This document shows positions 26,306 through 38,271 of a DNA stretch of 64,000 bases, piece by piece. Numbering within the stretch: position 1 is the stretch's first letter; each line of letters opens with the position of its first letter. The notes under the pieces are model-generated. The model saw only the letters and a program-made list of their open reading frames with translations, ran no database searches and had not been told where the DNA came from. The translations under genes were made by a program, and so were the position numbers. The stretch is from Geosiphon pyriformis (Eukaryota > Glomeromycota > Glomeromycetes > Archaeosporales > Geosiphonaceae): assembly GCA_016748015.1 (NCBI GenBank), contig JAAOMT010000786.1, positions 566,034-630,033 on the forward strand, read 5' to 3'.

Positions 26306-28109
26306 ACAATTAATATCATCGTCTTCAAATTATAAGCTTGTGACAAACTATAAGCAGCCTCTTGAACGTTCTCGATAATCAACCTTCAAAATAAGTATCT
26401 GCCGTAATTGGCAAGTTTTCTTGTCAGCGACTTTTTTTACTTCTACCGAAGCAAAAACAAGCTTTAAAAAATTGAATCATGAATTTTTGATTAATAGAAT
26501 CAGAAAAAGTGAACAAAGAAATTTCAGCGAGCAAAAATCGGCTAACATTTTCATTTAATCATATGCTTAGATTTTTTGGAACCAATAGCAAAGCCAATAA
26601 AACCAAGTGAAGAGTAGATAATTTCAGTTTCGGAGGAGGGTAGAAGTAATAATTAAAATAAATTTGGATAAATCTACTTTCTGATTAAATAAATTATATA
26701 TTTGTTTTTTGTTAAAACTTCTTCCAATCTTTGATTTTTCTCAATCTTTTAAAAGCAAATAATGTAAAATCTCAGTTTTTTATTGTGAAATTTATTTTTA
26801 AATTTTTTAGAATTTTATGTAAAGCTTATTCTAACTTCACAATAAAATTTTTGTTAAGTTTTGCACAAAATTTAATTATAAAACTTTTTATTATGTATTA
26901 TTTAAATACATTGGCATTTTTAACCATATATTTAATTGTTATATATTTAATTGATTACAAAAGTTGATTATTAATAATAAATATTCAAACTTTTTTTTTT
27001 GTATTTTTTTATTTTTTATTTTTGTTAAATTTTTGGCTTTTAAAAATATTTTTTGTAAAAATAAAACTGTAATTAAAAAATTCAAACTTGGACATTTTTA
27101 TGTATATTTTTAATATTTTTATATGTTTTATGGTTTTAAGTCTTAAAACAATATAATATATATATTTTTATTTATTTATTTTTGTTTATAATGTAGTTTA
27201 ATTACAAATTATTTTTGTATAAACCAATTATTATATATTAAATATAAATTGTATATAATTAGCCATTTATATTTTTTAATATATAATTATAATATTTTAA
27301 TATTTTTTAATAAATAAATAAATTTAACACAAATTTTTAGACAAAAATATTTTTATAATTACAATTAAAACAAAAAACAAAAAACTTTAAGTTTTTTTTA
27401 AATAATATAAACACAAAATAGTTTTTGTATGCTAATAAAACATTTTTTTTGGCTTTAAATATGAGTTTATTCTTATTTAATATTTTTTTATGTAATATTT
27501 TTTTATTAATAAAACCAATTAACAAATAAAAACAGTTTTAATAGCTTTAAAAAATTTAAAATACATAATAATATATTGTTATAAACTAATAAATTTAACT
27601 TAATATTAAAAATATTTTTTATTTATTAAAAAAATATCTAAAAACATATTATATACAATTATAATAGTAAATTCAAAAATAAAAATAAATATTACAAAAT
27701 ATTTGACAATTTTAAAAGTAAAAAAAAATGTTTTAATAAACTTAATTTTGGCAAGAATATTTAAAAAAAACTTAAAAAACAAATTTACATAAAAAAGTAT
27801 AATATTAATTTTAATAATTAATTTTAAATTAAAATTATATTAAAAATAATTAAAAATACCAAAGTATTTTATGATTAAAAATAAATATATGTATAAATAA
27901 TATTAATTAGCAAAAAAAATTTAGTAATTAAATTATCAAAAAATTAAAATTTATTTTTATTTTAAATAAAATATAACTTATTATTATTTATTAAACAAAT
28001 ATTGTTTTAATATATTAAATCAATAATTTTTAATTATAATTATTAATAAAATATTAATTTCTTTTTTTATTATTATGTTAATTAATTAATTTATTAAAGA
28101 AATAAGTAT
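26306..28109. other. JmjC promoter region and AT-rich relic
   Basis: 26306-26700 is the upstream flank of the JmjC gene. From about 26700 the sequence is extremely AT-rich. Segments near 27330-27760 resemble 4960-5060 and 11560-11790, suggesting an old dispersed repeat. No gene is supported. Confidence 0.5.
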
Positions 28110-28127
28110 TAAATACAAATATTACAA

Positions 28128-29447
28128 AAAGTCAATTTTGTCAGAAAAATCTTTTCAGGTGTAAATGGTTTTGGAGGGGCCTCTACTCCCTCAAAATTTG
28201 GTGGAATCATTTGGACTACTTTCACTTCTGAAGAGACGATGATGACTGCAGCTAATCTGGCTAATGACCGTGGTGTTGTGGTAAACACTAATCTCAAGCA
28301 CCCTGTCAACAATCGTACAAATCGGGCAATTGTGCTGAAAGAAATTTCTGTGAGAACATCTTTGGAGGCTGTGCATGTGGCTGTAGCCGAATTTGGCTTC
28401 ATTAAGTCAATCAAAATGCAGCTGGTGGGTTTATGGCAAAAGACGATCATCGAATTGGAAGATCAAGACCAGGCTGATTTTCTGGCCTCTAAGTGGTCTA
28501 TCCTCATTGAGAAGGACATGATTCGGGTGGCCAGGACTAATATCAACAAACAATCGTGAGATGCCAGGGATAATTTTAGGGCTTTGCTATATACTCTTCC
28601 CATGGGAACCACTGCTCATGATTTGTGGGATTTTATTGGTTCTATTGATGAGAAAACCTGCTTCATCGATCGCAATCCCATCAGTTATTCTCACGTCCGC
28701 TGTGCCACTGTGTGTTTTAGCTCAGAAGAGGAATTAGTTAATGCAATGGTGACGACTTTAATTATAAAGAGCTTTGGTCTTCATTGGTCCCGTCTTTCTT
28801 TAGCTTCATGTGCAGTTTGTAAGAAATTTGGTCATACTTCTCTTGGTTGTAGAACAGTCAAGGGTGCCAGGATTGCAGGAGGCAGAAAGGCTCGCCTTTT
28901 GGTTCAGGACCAATCCAGATTGGCGAAAATTTATGCAAGGAGATCTGTACCTATCTCTCGTCCTTTGGCTTTTGGTGGTAAAACTTGGGCATTGGTGGTT
29001 AGTGCTCCCTCTGCTCCCTCTCTCTCTGGTGATAAGACAAGTTTTGGTTCCGTCGTCAATGGTAAACCTACCCCTCCTGTTGCAAAAGATCTGGAAAAAA
29101 GACTGGTCAGTATCGAAGATGGTCTTGTCAGTCTCGCAAAACAAATTGATGGGTTGGCCAAGAGGTTAGATTTGCTTGTGCTGGTGGTTCCCCAGTCTGG
29201 TCATGGATGCCGGCTGCCAGTAGTCGCCCCGCCACAGAATTCGGAAAGTGATGTGACATTAGATATAGACTTGAGTATGGCTAATGGCCATGAGTCTGCC
29301 ATGGTTGTGGACTCATCCACGTTCCCCCATGTTGTCAAGTTGGAAAATATGTTGGAGAGCCTCTCCAAATCTGTGTTGATCTTGTCCACTCATTTCGATA
29401 GTCTGGCTTTGGCTGGTGGTGCGAACTTCCAATCCCCCTTCCAATGA
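28128..29447 (+). pseudogene. LINE A ORF1 (nucleic-acid binding), one internal stop
   Basis: The partial ORF1 reads in one frame from about 28128 to the TGA at 29445-29447. A TGA at 28557-28559 interrupts it where copy C has Trp ('CETWTSRDQFRALL'), so TGG to TGA is the simple explanation. A CCHC zinc knuckle, CAVCKKFGHTSLGC, lies at about 28810-28851. ORF1 proteins of this kind bind the element's RNA. The stop of ORF1 overlaps the ORF2 start as ATGA (29444-29447). Confidence 0.8.
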
Positions 29448-32400
29448 GTGAATTAGTATGGAGAGTCACTACATGCAATATTAGAGGAATGAACAACCCT
29501 GCGAAGCAGGGTGATGTCGTTCGTTGGCATAAGGACATGGACAATTCAATTTCGATTTTTACTGAAACTAAGTTAAAAGGTAAGGTTCGGCCCTGGATCA
29601 TTAACAAGTTTGATGGGGTTTGGGTGTTTACTACTGGTTTGGATTCTGGATATCTGGGTGCTGGTGTGGTGGTGGTTATGAACTCTTTTTTGGCGAGACA
29701 TGTGTGCAAGGTGTCTGAGGTCCTGGGTTGGTTGTTGTCTATCAAGTTACTTTTCAAGAACAGGCTCTCTGTGTCAATTTTGGGACTGTACGCTGGCACT
29801 TCTTCGGCGGTCCGGTTCTCTCAGGCAGGCAAAATCAACTCTATCATCGCAAAAGCTGTTAACGAGTCCTCCTTTGTTATCCTCGGTGGCGATTTTAATG
29901 AAGACGGCTCTCATAAGTGTGCGAGTTTCAAGAAGTGCCTTGATTTGGGATTGATTAACTCTTTGGTCAGGAGCCCGGCTGTGAAAATGCCCACTTGGGA
30001 GAACTCTAGGGGTGTTAAAAGAACAATTGATTACATGTTTGTCTCTCCGAATCTGGTCAATGCGATGGTGCATCATAATGTTTCGGGTGTTAGTGAGCAC
30101 TTTGACATGGATTATCAAGCTGTCTCAGTGTCTTTGGATCTGGGTGGGCTTCTGAATATGCAATTGAGCTCTTTTCGCAAGCAAGCAAACAGAAACAGAT
30201 GGAAGTTTGATTTCAAGGGTGCTGATGAGAGTAAATAGATCAATTTTAAGTGTGCCACATTGGCTAATGCAACAATGTTCTCAGATGAGTTTGCTGTTTC
30301 TGTGAGGTTTTTGGATTTGGATGCAATGTGGGATGTTGTTCGCAGAATAATGATTCTTTCGGCTAATAAAGTGTTCAAGAAAAAGTGGTTCAAGGAATTT
30401 GATGGTGTCTTTACCAAAGAGTCATCAAGGTTCCACAAGTTGGAGCTTCTGGTTTCAAAAATTATTAAGGCTTTTCGTGTAGGGTGTGCTGTGGATTTTG
30501 CTTCTCTTATGAGATGTTGGGCTTCTCTGGACAGTGTCAAGGCTTTGGTCGTTCAGGATCTGGTGGACTCTGGTGTGGAATCTGGTCGTGTTTGTTCTGC
30601 TTTTTTTGGTACCAGAAAATCTTATCGAAAGTCCAAGCTCATTGAATCTCAGAGTACTAAAGAAGCATGCATCAGATCTGCGATAGACAAGAAGATGGAA
30701 AGCTTTGAGATAAATAAAGGTCATACAATAAGAAGTGTGTTGGAGCACCCATTTCGTAAGATTGTGCTGGATCATTTGGTGGTTGATGACGAATTGATTT
30801 TGGAACCTGAGCAGGTCAAATCCAAGGTAGATGCGATCATGGAAGGTTGGACTAGGAAGCGTTGGGTGGTCGATAATGTCTCGGATGATTGGTGCCTTCA
30901 ATATTAGCCGCTGGAGTATGTTTTTGACGAAGCTTTTTCTGGTGTCATGTGTTTGATTGGGTATGATGAGTTCTTTGGGGTGATTTCTGATCTTCCGGAG
31001 GGTAAAGCGGCTGGTTTGTCGGGTATTTCAAATGAGCTTTGGAAACATTGTGATAGGTCAGTTTTGAATATGTTGTTGGTGCTCTTGAATTCTTGTTTGT
31101 CTAGTGAGTCAGTGCCCGGCCCTTGGAAGGAAGCATGGGTCTCGATGATTCCGAAACCTTATGAGTGAGAAGGTGTTTTAACGAACACACGTCCTATTGC
31201 CTTGATCGAAACAGCTCGCAAGGTTCTTTTCAAGATACTCTCGGACAAGATTTCTTTGGCGTGCAGTACTTTTGACATGCTTTGAGGGGCTAATTTCTCA
31301 GTTTTGAAGGATATAACAACCCAGTCTCCTATTTTTGCAGTTGGTTCGGTGGTCGAAGATGCTTTGGAAAAAAACAGGGAGCTATGGCTGGTTCTGCAGA
31401 ACATGCGGAAGGCATATGACTCGGTTGGCTGGGAGCATCTCGAGAAAAGTTTGGTCAGGATTAAGATGTGTAGCAAGTTTATTCGGTTTTTTGGTGGTAT
31501 TCATAGGGATCGTACCAACTGAGTCATGACTGATTTTGGACTGACAAGCGGTTACCGTGTGCACGATGGTTTGGACCAGGGAGAGGTCTTCTTTTCTCTT
31601 CTCTGGCGCATATTTTATGATCATCTTTTGTGCGAAGTCAAAAGACAGGAGAGTGTATGTGGGTATAGGTTGAACTCTCACTTTGTTTCCAAGAATGGTC
31701 GTTCCAAATTCTAGACTGGGTTTTCTTTTTTTTTTGCCGCTGGTGCTTTTGTTGATGATACAATTTGGGTTGGTAGCAGTCAGATGGCTACTCAACATAT
31801 TCTCGATGTTGCTAGTGAATTTTTTTTTATCAATGACATTTCTATTAACAATGACAAAACGGTAGCCATTCCTATCAATAGCAGAGTCAGCAGTCCCTCC
31901 CTTTCTATCAGCGGTTTGCCCATTTCTATTGCCAAAAAGGGCAAATCTCACTGATATTTGGGCATTTTTCTATCAACTGAGGGTCTTTCAAAGCCTAACT
32001 TGGCTAAGACGCATTCGGACATTCGCTTTTTTACCAATCTGGTGTTGAGGAAGGCGGTCTCAGATAAGCAGTTTTTGTATTTGGTGTCGGCAGTTCTGCA
32101 TCCGATAGTCAGCTATAGAACTCAGTTCAGTTTTATTCCTGTTGGTGTGTGCGGGAAGTGGGATGCTCTGATTCGTAAAGGTTTGAAGCTCAAGTCTGGT
32201 TTGCCACTCAATTTCCCCAATAATATGGTTTACCACCCTTCGTTTTATGGTTTGAAGTTATTTTCTCAAGTTCAATCTGAAAGCAAGATTGTTTTCCTTG
32301 TCAGTTTTGCGAACTCTGGTGGTATCTTGGGTCGTTTGTTTTCCCACAGGTCTCATGACTTGCAAGTTTTGTGTTGGCACCCTGTTCATCCATTGTGTTC

Positions 32401-34132
32401 TCCTGTTCGTATTTGTGTCAGTGCTTCTAATAACTTTCTGGCAGGCATGGTTCGTGTTCTTGTCGATTGCAATGTGTCTCTGGGTGGCTCTTTGGTTAGT
32501 TTCTTTTGGTCTTATGGCGGAGTGCCTATGTCTGAGGTTCTGGGCGAGTCAAGGTTTCTCAAGTTTCTCCCTTCCCTCCAGCGGTATGGTATTGTCTTTG
32601 TGAATCAACTTTGTGACCATTATGGTGCTGTCTATGATTGGTACACTTTCAAGCGGTGGAAGAGATTGGACCCCCATGGCCCAGTTCCTGAGTGGTTCAA
32701 GCATTCTGTTTTGTTTCTCAATAGTGTGAGATCTTTTCGCGATCAGTCTCTAGTTTTGGAAGATGGTAGTCCTTCGAACATTCTTGAGTCTGGTGATTTT
32801 GTGTCTATTCATGATTGTCTCTTGGTGACCGGTGCTAGCAGTCTGTCAGTGTATACGGATGGATCTCTTAGTGGTCTTGGCATGGTTGGCTGTAGAGCTG
32901 GTGCTGCTGTTTTTTTTGAGGACATTGGTTTGGGTTTGGGCGTAAGGGTTTCGGGTTTGATGTCATCTACTTTGGCGGAATTGCAGGCTGTTGCTTTAGC
33001 TCTGGAGTGTGTTCCCCCATCAAGCTCTGTTTGTCTGTTCTCAGATAGTCAATCGGCGTTGAATGCTTGCAGGTCAGAGTTAGATCTGGTGTGTCCTGAT
33101 TTTCGTAATCAGTATTGGGTCAAACGTCATCATATTGTCAACGTAATTTGTAGTAAGAAGTTAAGGGTTAGCTTTTGCAAGGTGAAAGGTCATTTTGGTG
33201 TTCCGAGAAATGAGCGTGCTGATGCGATCGCTGGTGCCGCTTCTCTCTCCAATTGGTATCTTCCCCCTTGCTTGAGTGAGCACTTCTTGGCAGCTGATGG
33301 TGATGTTGTTTCTGGAAATTCGAGGCATTTTGTTCGTGATATTTATTGTTCTATTTGTCGTGTGCGGTGGGAGGTTGGTTCTGGTTCTGGGGTTTTGGCT
33401 GGCAGTTTGTCTTCTGAGGTTGATTGGCCCTGTTCGTTGTTGGTGTGTCATCCTGATTTGCACATGGCTGCAGGATTCACCAGCAGGTATTTGTCCAGTA
33501 TGTGTACTTATTTTATAAAGTCTTTGCACCATCGGCTGCCAGTTGCTGTTCGAAAGCGCCTCTATGATAAACGTTATCCTAACGTGTTGTGCTTGTATTG
33601 TGATGAGGTGAAAGTGTCGGATCATGTATTCTCTTGCAAGGTTGACAAGTCTGTTTGGCGCCAGTTGTTGAATTCTCATGTTGGGTTCTGGAAGGTGCTT
33701 TCTGGCTTCTCTCACTCCTCCTCGGGTATATTACAGCTGTTGTCATCCAGTATTTCTGATTCCTCTGTGTCTATGGCTCTTTTTAAGGGCTTTGTTTTCA
33801 ATGGATGGTTTAGCGAGGCTGTTTCCATTTTTCACGACCCCAAGATTGCTGTTTTGGAAATCGTCAAGTTTGTGCACTCTCTTGGTCTTGCTTTCAGGAA
33901 GGATGTCTGGTCGATTCGTGCTAAGCATCGTGCGTATATGGAGAAGAATGGACTGATCCCGCTAGATGGTTCAGCCATCGTCTCAGTTCATGGTTTGGCT
34001 TCGAGGTTCTCTGCAGGGGTGGTTAAGTTACTTGGCATTACTAGTGCTTTAGGTGTTCATTTTGGTTTTCACAAGACTTGCTTGTTTTTTTCAGGTATAG
34101 GTGAATCAGTGTCAGTTCATATAGCTGTGTAG
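29444..34132 (+). pseudogene. LINE A ORF2: endonuclease, reverse transcriptase, RNase H, seven stops
   Basis: One frame of 1,563 codons, broken by seven stops at 30236, 30905, 31166, 31283, 31520, 31712 and 31952. Order of domains: APE-type endonuclease (about 29450-30140, 'GGDFNEDGS', 'RTIDYMF'), reverse transcriptase with 'AFVDDTIW' at about 31745, RNase H (about 32850-33240: 'SVYTDGSLSG', 'LAELQAVALALE', 'LFSDSQSALNAC', 'KGHFGVPRNERADAIAG'), and a zinc finger 'CLYCDEVKVSDHVFSC' at about 33592-33640. The endonuclease C-terminal motif reads DMDYQAV where copy C has NTDHKAV, so the catalytic His is replaced by Tyr. The part from 31955 on is an intact 700-codon frame. Confidence 0.9.
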
Positions 34133-34375
34133 TGTTGTTCTGATCAGCCCGAGTGGTTGGTCATGTGTAGAAAGTGCATGATTCATGCCTAGTTTAGATC
34201 AATTCCTTGATGTATAGTGCTAGGTAGTGTTTGGACCTCACTCGTTAAGCGAAAAAAAAAAAATTACAAATAGTTTAATAAAAACTACATATTATATATA
34301 ATTAAATTATTAAAGTTTAATAATTTATCAAAAAAATAATTAAATACCAAAATATTTTTTTATTATTAATGCATT

Positions 34376-36625
34376 TAATAAGTGTAGCCCAATCACTATC
34401 TAGTACATAGAGCCAAACTAAGAGGCTCAAACTAAATGCAACTCATGTACTCTCTACATGTGGCTAGCCATTCAGGCCAGACAAGACTATACTACACACT
34501 TATATTAACCCGCACACTGCCACCCAGACCAGAAAAGAAACAAAATGGCCTTTGATGACCAAAGCTAACAGCAAAAGAATTGGCCACATCAAGCAATCTT
34601 ACAATGCCATCAGAAACAACACCACCATCACAAACCAGACCAGCCTTCTCTATAACCACCCAGAGGCTGGACCTAACCAACCACACCTTAGCACGATGTA
34701 ACCTAACAACAAATCTGACATAATCAACAATCTGAGCAGCAGCCACCTTTCTATCCTCGAAAACACTGCAAGCCTCCTCAAACCATTCCCTCAGCACAAA
34801 TTCTTTGCAAACTAAAGAATACAACCTGACATCAATAAAACATTGAGACAAAACTCACAACATGGCGGAAGTAAGAGAACCACCAGCCAAAACTAACCAA
34901 TGGGCAGAAGTCTCAGCCAAGATCTCACCATGAATGCCAACCTCATGAACACAAATAAAAACATGGTCAGAGAATTTCATCCCACTGCACAATAAACACA
35001 ACACATTAGGGTAGCACCTATCATACAATCTTTTTTATACCACCACTGGCAATTTCTTGTGTACAGCCTTCATAAGATAAGTGCGGAGCATTGAGGACTT
35101 ATGACTAGTAAACCCAGCGAGCATATAAGAATCAGGATGCCATACTTTTGCAGTGACAACCCAGTCTATGCAACCAATTATCACGTCTGAAACCACATCA
35201 CAACCAGGACCAGCTTTTCAACAAGCACAACAAATAGACTGAAAAATATTCCTAACAAAATAATGGATATTGCCAGAGATAGCAACATTCTCAGCAACCA
35301 AAAAATGTTCACGCATATTGGCAAAAAGAGAAAAGGGGGATCCAGAGGCAGCCCCAGCTGCCAAGTCAGCTTCCACATTTTCAGGAATCTCAGAGTAATC
35401 CTTTACCTTAACTCAACTTACACTAAGATCTTTATCTCTGACCAAATTAAAAATATGCCACTTCTCCAGCCAGCATTGGTTATGGAAATCGGAGGTAGCC
35501 AAAAACATCTTAGACACACATACATCAATAGCAGCCTGACTGTCAAGATACAACACCACAGTACTTGAAGAAAAAACACACACCAGAGACAAAGCAACAG
35601 TCTGTAATTTGGCTATAGTAGATGACAAAAGACCACGAACAGTAATACTAATGCTCTTATCCAAGACTAGAAAGTATGCAGCAGCACCACAGGTAACCTC
35701 AGCAGAGCCTGCATTCCTTAAAGACCCATCCATAAAAACTTTAAAAGAGCCTGACCAAATGTCATGCAAACCATCTTTCACTACAGAAAATTCCCTAGAC
35801 CCCAAAATGTCCAAACCAAGCTTCTCCATAGAGCTAACAGGACCAGAAAATGGATAACCCTGATCCTTCAAAAACTCAGAAGAAACCATGAACCAATGAG
35901 ACACAGGACCATGCAGATCCAATTTTTTCCAATGACAAAAAGTTTTTCAATCCAACAAGACACCTTTCTTATCAAAAAGCCAATCACTAAAAGCGACATC
36001 AAAGCATTTAAGAGATTTGACTGAATCAAAATACAGAGACTTTCCAAGAATAGAGGACAATAGAAAATGACCAGGATTACAAAATGCAGTAGGGAAGTTG
36101 TTCACCAAAAACAACTTATTGCCCAAAAAAATCTTTACCATCTCAGCCAAAAAATTGTTCACTGGATTAATATGCAACCTAACCGGAAACTGCAACGGAT
36201 CCAAAGGAATCCAACCAAAAACCTGTAGATCCAAAAACCTATAACAAAACAAAAGTCCAAGAATACTAAGGGCATTAGAGAACATTATCAGAGCAGCAAC
36301 CTTTCCTTCTAATTGCACCTGCTCAAAAGGCTTCAGGCCATATAATGAAGGATGATACAAAGCAGCATCAGGAAAATCATGGAAAAGACAAGCCTTAGAC
36401 CTGAGACCTTTTCTAACCAAGACATCTCACTTGCGACAGACATTAAAAGAGACAAAACTGAACTGAATACGATAACTAACAATAGGCTGCAAAACAGCCA
36501 AAACCAGATAGGAGAATTGTTTATCTGTGATAGCCTTCCTGAGCACAACATTGACGAAGAAACGTACATTTACATGAGTCTTGGCAACACTCAGCTTGGA
36601 AAGCTCCTCAGTTCCAAAATAAATT
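34376..36625 (-). mobile_element. LINE copy B, 5'-truncated, tail to tail with copy A
   Basis: The minus strand reads from about 36620 ('ELSKLSVAKTHVNVRFFVNV', just after the reverse transcriptase core) through 'YHPSLYGLKPFEQVQ', RNase H ('VFMDGSLRNAG') and the C-terminal 'FCFFSGLGGSVRVNISV' at 34493, followed by the shared 3' tail (about 34380-34490). In RNase H the conserved 'LAELQ' reads 'IAKLQ' (about 35602-35622), so the catalytic Glu is Lys. Several stops interrupt the frames. About 110 bp separate its 3' end from that of copy A. Confidence 0.85.
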
Positions 36626-36639
36626 TGTTAAAAAAAAAA

Positions 36640-37740
36640 CAAAAAACATTAAAAATATTATTATAATAATTAAATTTCTGTTTTTTTATAAAAAAAACTT
36701 TACAATAAAATTTTTAAATTTATTATATATATAATAGCATTAAATTATAAAAATTTATTCAAAAACAATATTTATAAAAATATTATTAAAATTAATAATA
36801 TTTTTAAAAAACAAAAAAAAAATATATTTTGGTATATATTTTATTAACTTAATTTATAAAATTAAATAATTTAATAAATTAATTAGTGTAAATTATAATT
36901 AGAAACATAACTTGTTTTGTATTTAAAACTAATAATATACAATTAAAATTTAACATATTAAGCAACTTAATTATATGTTATAATTATTATTATTATTAAA
37001 ACAAAAAAAAATATTATTTATAACCAAAATATTATAATTAATACAGTTATAACAAAATTAATAAAAACATTAAAAAATCAAAAAAGTTAATGTTTTATTT
37101 TTACAAAAAAAAAAGATAAATCTTAAATCAAAAATAATAATTTTAGAAAATATTAAAAAAAATAGTTTTTTTAAGAAAAATAAAGGTTGTTTTTTTGGTT
37201 TTTTTTAGTTATTTAAAAAAAAGTTAATAAATAAAAAAGTAACTTTGTTAACAGTTTGCTGTTAAAAAATTTTGAATTTTATAGTAGTAATAGTTTTTAT
37301 TTGATTACTTGAAAAAAACTTTCTACTTACAACTGAAAAAAAGTTGGGTTTTTAATGATCAAAAACTGTTTTGTGTATCTTTATTATTTAGAAAAAGCAC
37401 TTTAAAAAATACTGTTTAATTGGTTTTATTTTAAAAAAAACTTTTTGAGTATTAAAACTATTAAAAATAATAGAAAAATAAAAAGTTGTTTTTTTATTAC
37501 TTTTTGCTTTAAATATTATTGTAAAAACATAAAGTATTATAAATTATATGACAATACATATTAATATTATAATATGTATTTTTTATTGTCAAATATTACA
37601 AATATTTGATAATTCAAGTATTTTAAAATAAATTTGGGTATCAACTTCAAAATAATTATTAAAAATAAAAATTTCATTTAATTAGTAAAAATTCAATAAA
37701 ACTGATTTTTTCTGAAAATTGAATTAATTAATACATATTA
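36640..37740. other. AT-rich relic between LINE B and the Ras gene
   Basis: A/T runs dominate, with no readable proteins. Normal composition returns at about 37745 and leads into the Ras promoter. A minus-strand frame at 37947-38204 lies in that promoter region and has no recognisable domain. Confidence 0.5.
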
Positions 37741-38271
37741 ATTTGAACATTGAACAACGCTTTTCCAAAAAAAGTTTCCCCGACCGCCGTAGCACTGAGA
37801 TGATCCGGAGAATAACCGGAACTTTATGAAGAGAGTTAGGCCATTTGAGTTAATAATGTTTGGCCAATCTTTGCCGCTAAGGAAAAATATGGGTGGCATA
37901 AGCAAGAATATACCGACGTTTCATTTTTACATTTCGTGTAATACTATCAACTATTCTGTGTTCTTCCAATAACTCTACGTAGTAAGTCTCCATCTTCTCG
38001 TTGGTTTATACAACAGAACGAAACCCTTAGAGAAAATTTTTGACCGTACAGAGTGTCTGTCACCAGCTTGCTACTCTTTGTGCCCGTTCTTATTGTCAAC
38101 TTAAAACGTGTTCTTTCTCCTGGCACTTGTTGATATATATTGCACTTTTGGTAAACCGTACTCCCTGTTTTGAACAGGAGTTTAGCCTCTTTGTTCGTTC
38201 CCATAACTTACCCCCATAGACCTAATCATCCCTCGTAGCCTTATTTTTGAAAAAAAGCTTTTTGATTCGAG

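Larger units (their letters stand above)
28110..34263 (+). mobile_element. LINE copy A, 5'-truncated, best preserved of the + strand copies
   Basis: A non-LTR retrotransposon with ORF1 (partial), ORF2 with endonuclease, reverse transcriptase, RNase H and a C-terminal zinc finger, a short 3' tail, and an A run at 34251-34263. The layout is that of APE-type LINEs with RNase H, as in the Tad1/I groups. ORF1 lacks about 170 N-terminal residues present in copy C, so the copy is 5'-truncated. The G+C content is far above the flanks. The only lesions I find are stop codons; there are no frameshifts in the two frames. Confidence 0.9.

Noticed and set aside
32289-33956. Additional + and - frames within LINE A
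   Set aside because: They are shadows of the long ORF2 frame.
37947-38204. Minus-strand 85-codon frame upstream of the Ras gene
   Set aside because: It lies in the likely Ras promoter and leader, with no recognisable domain.
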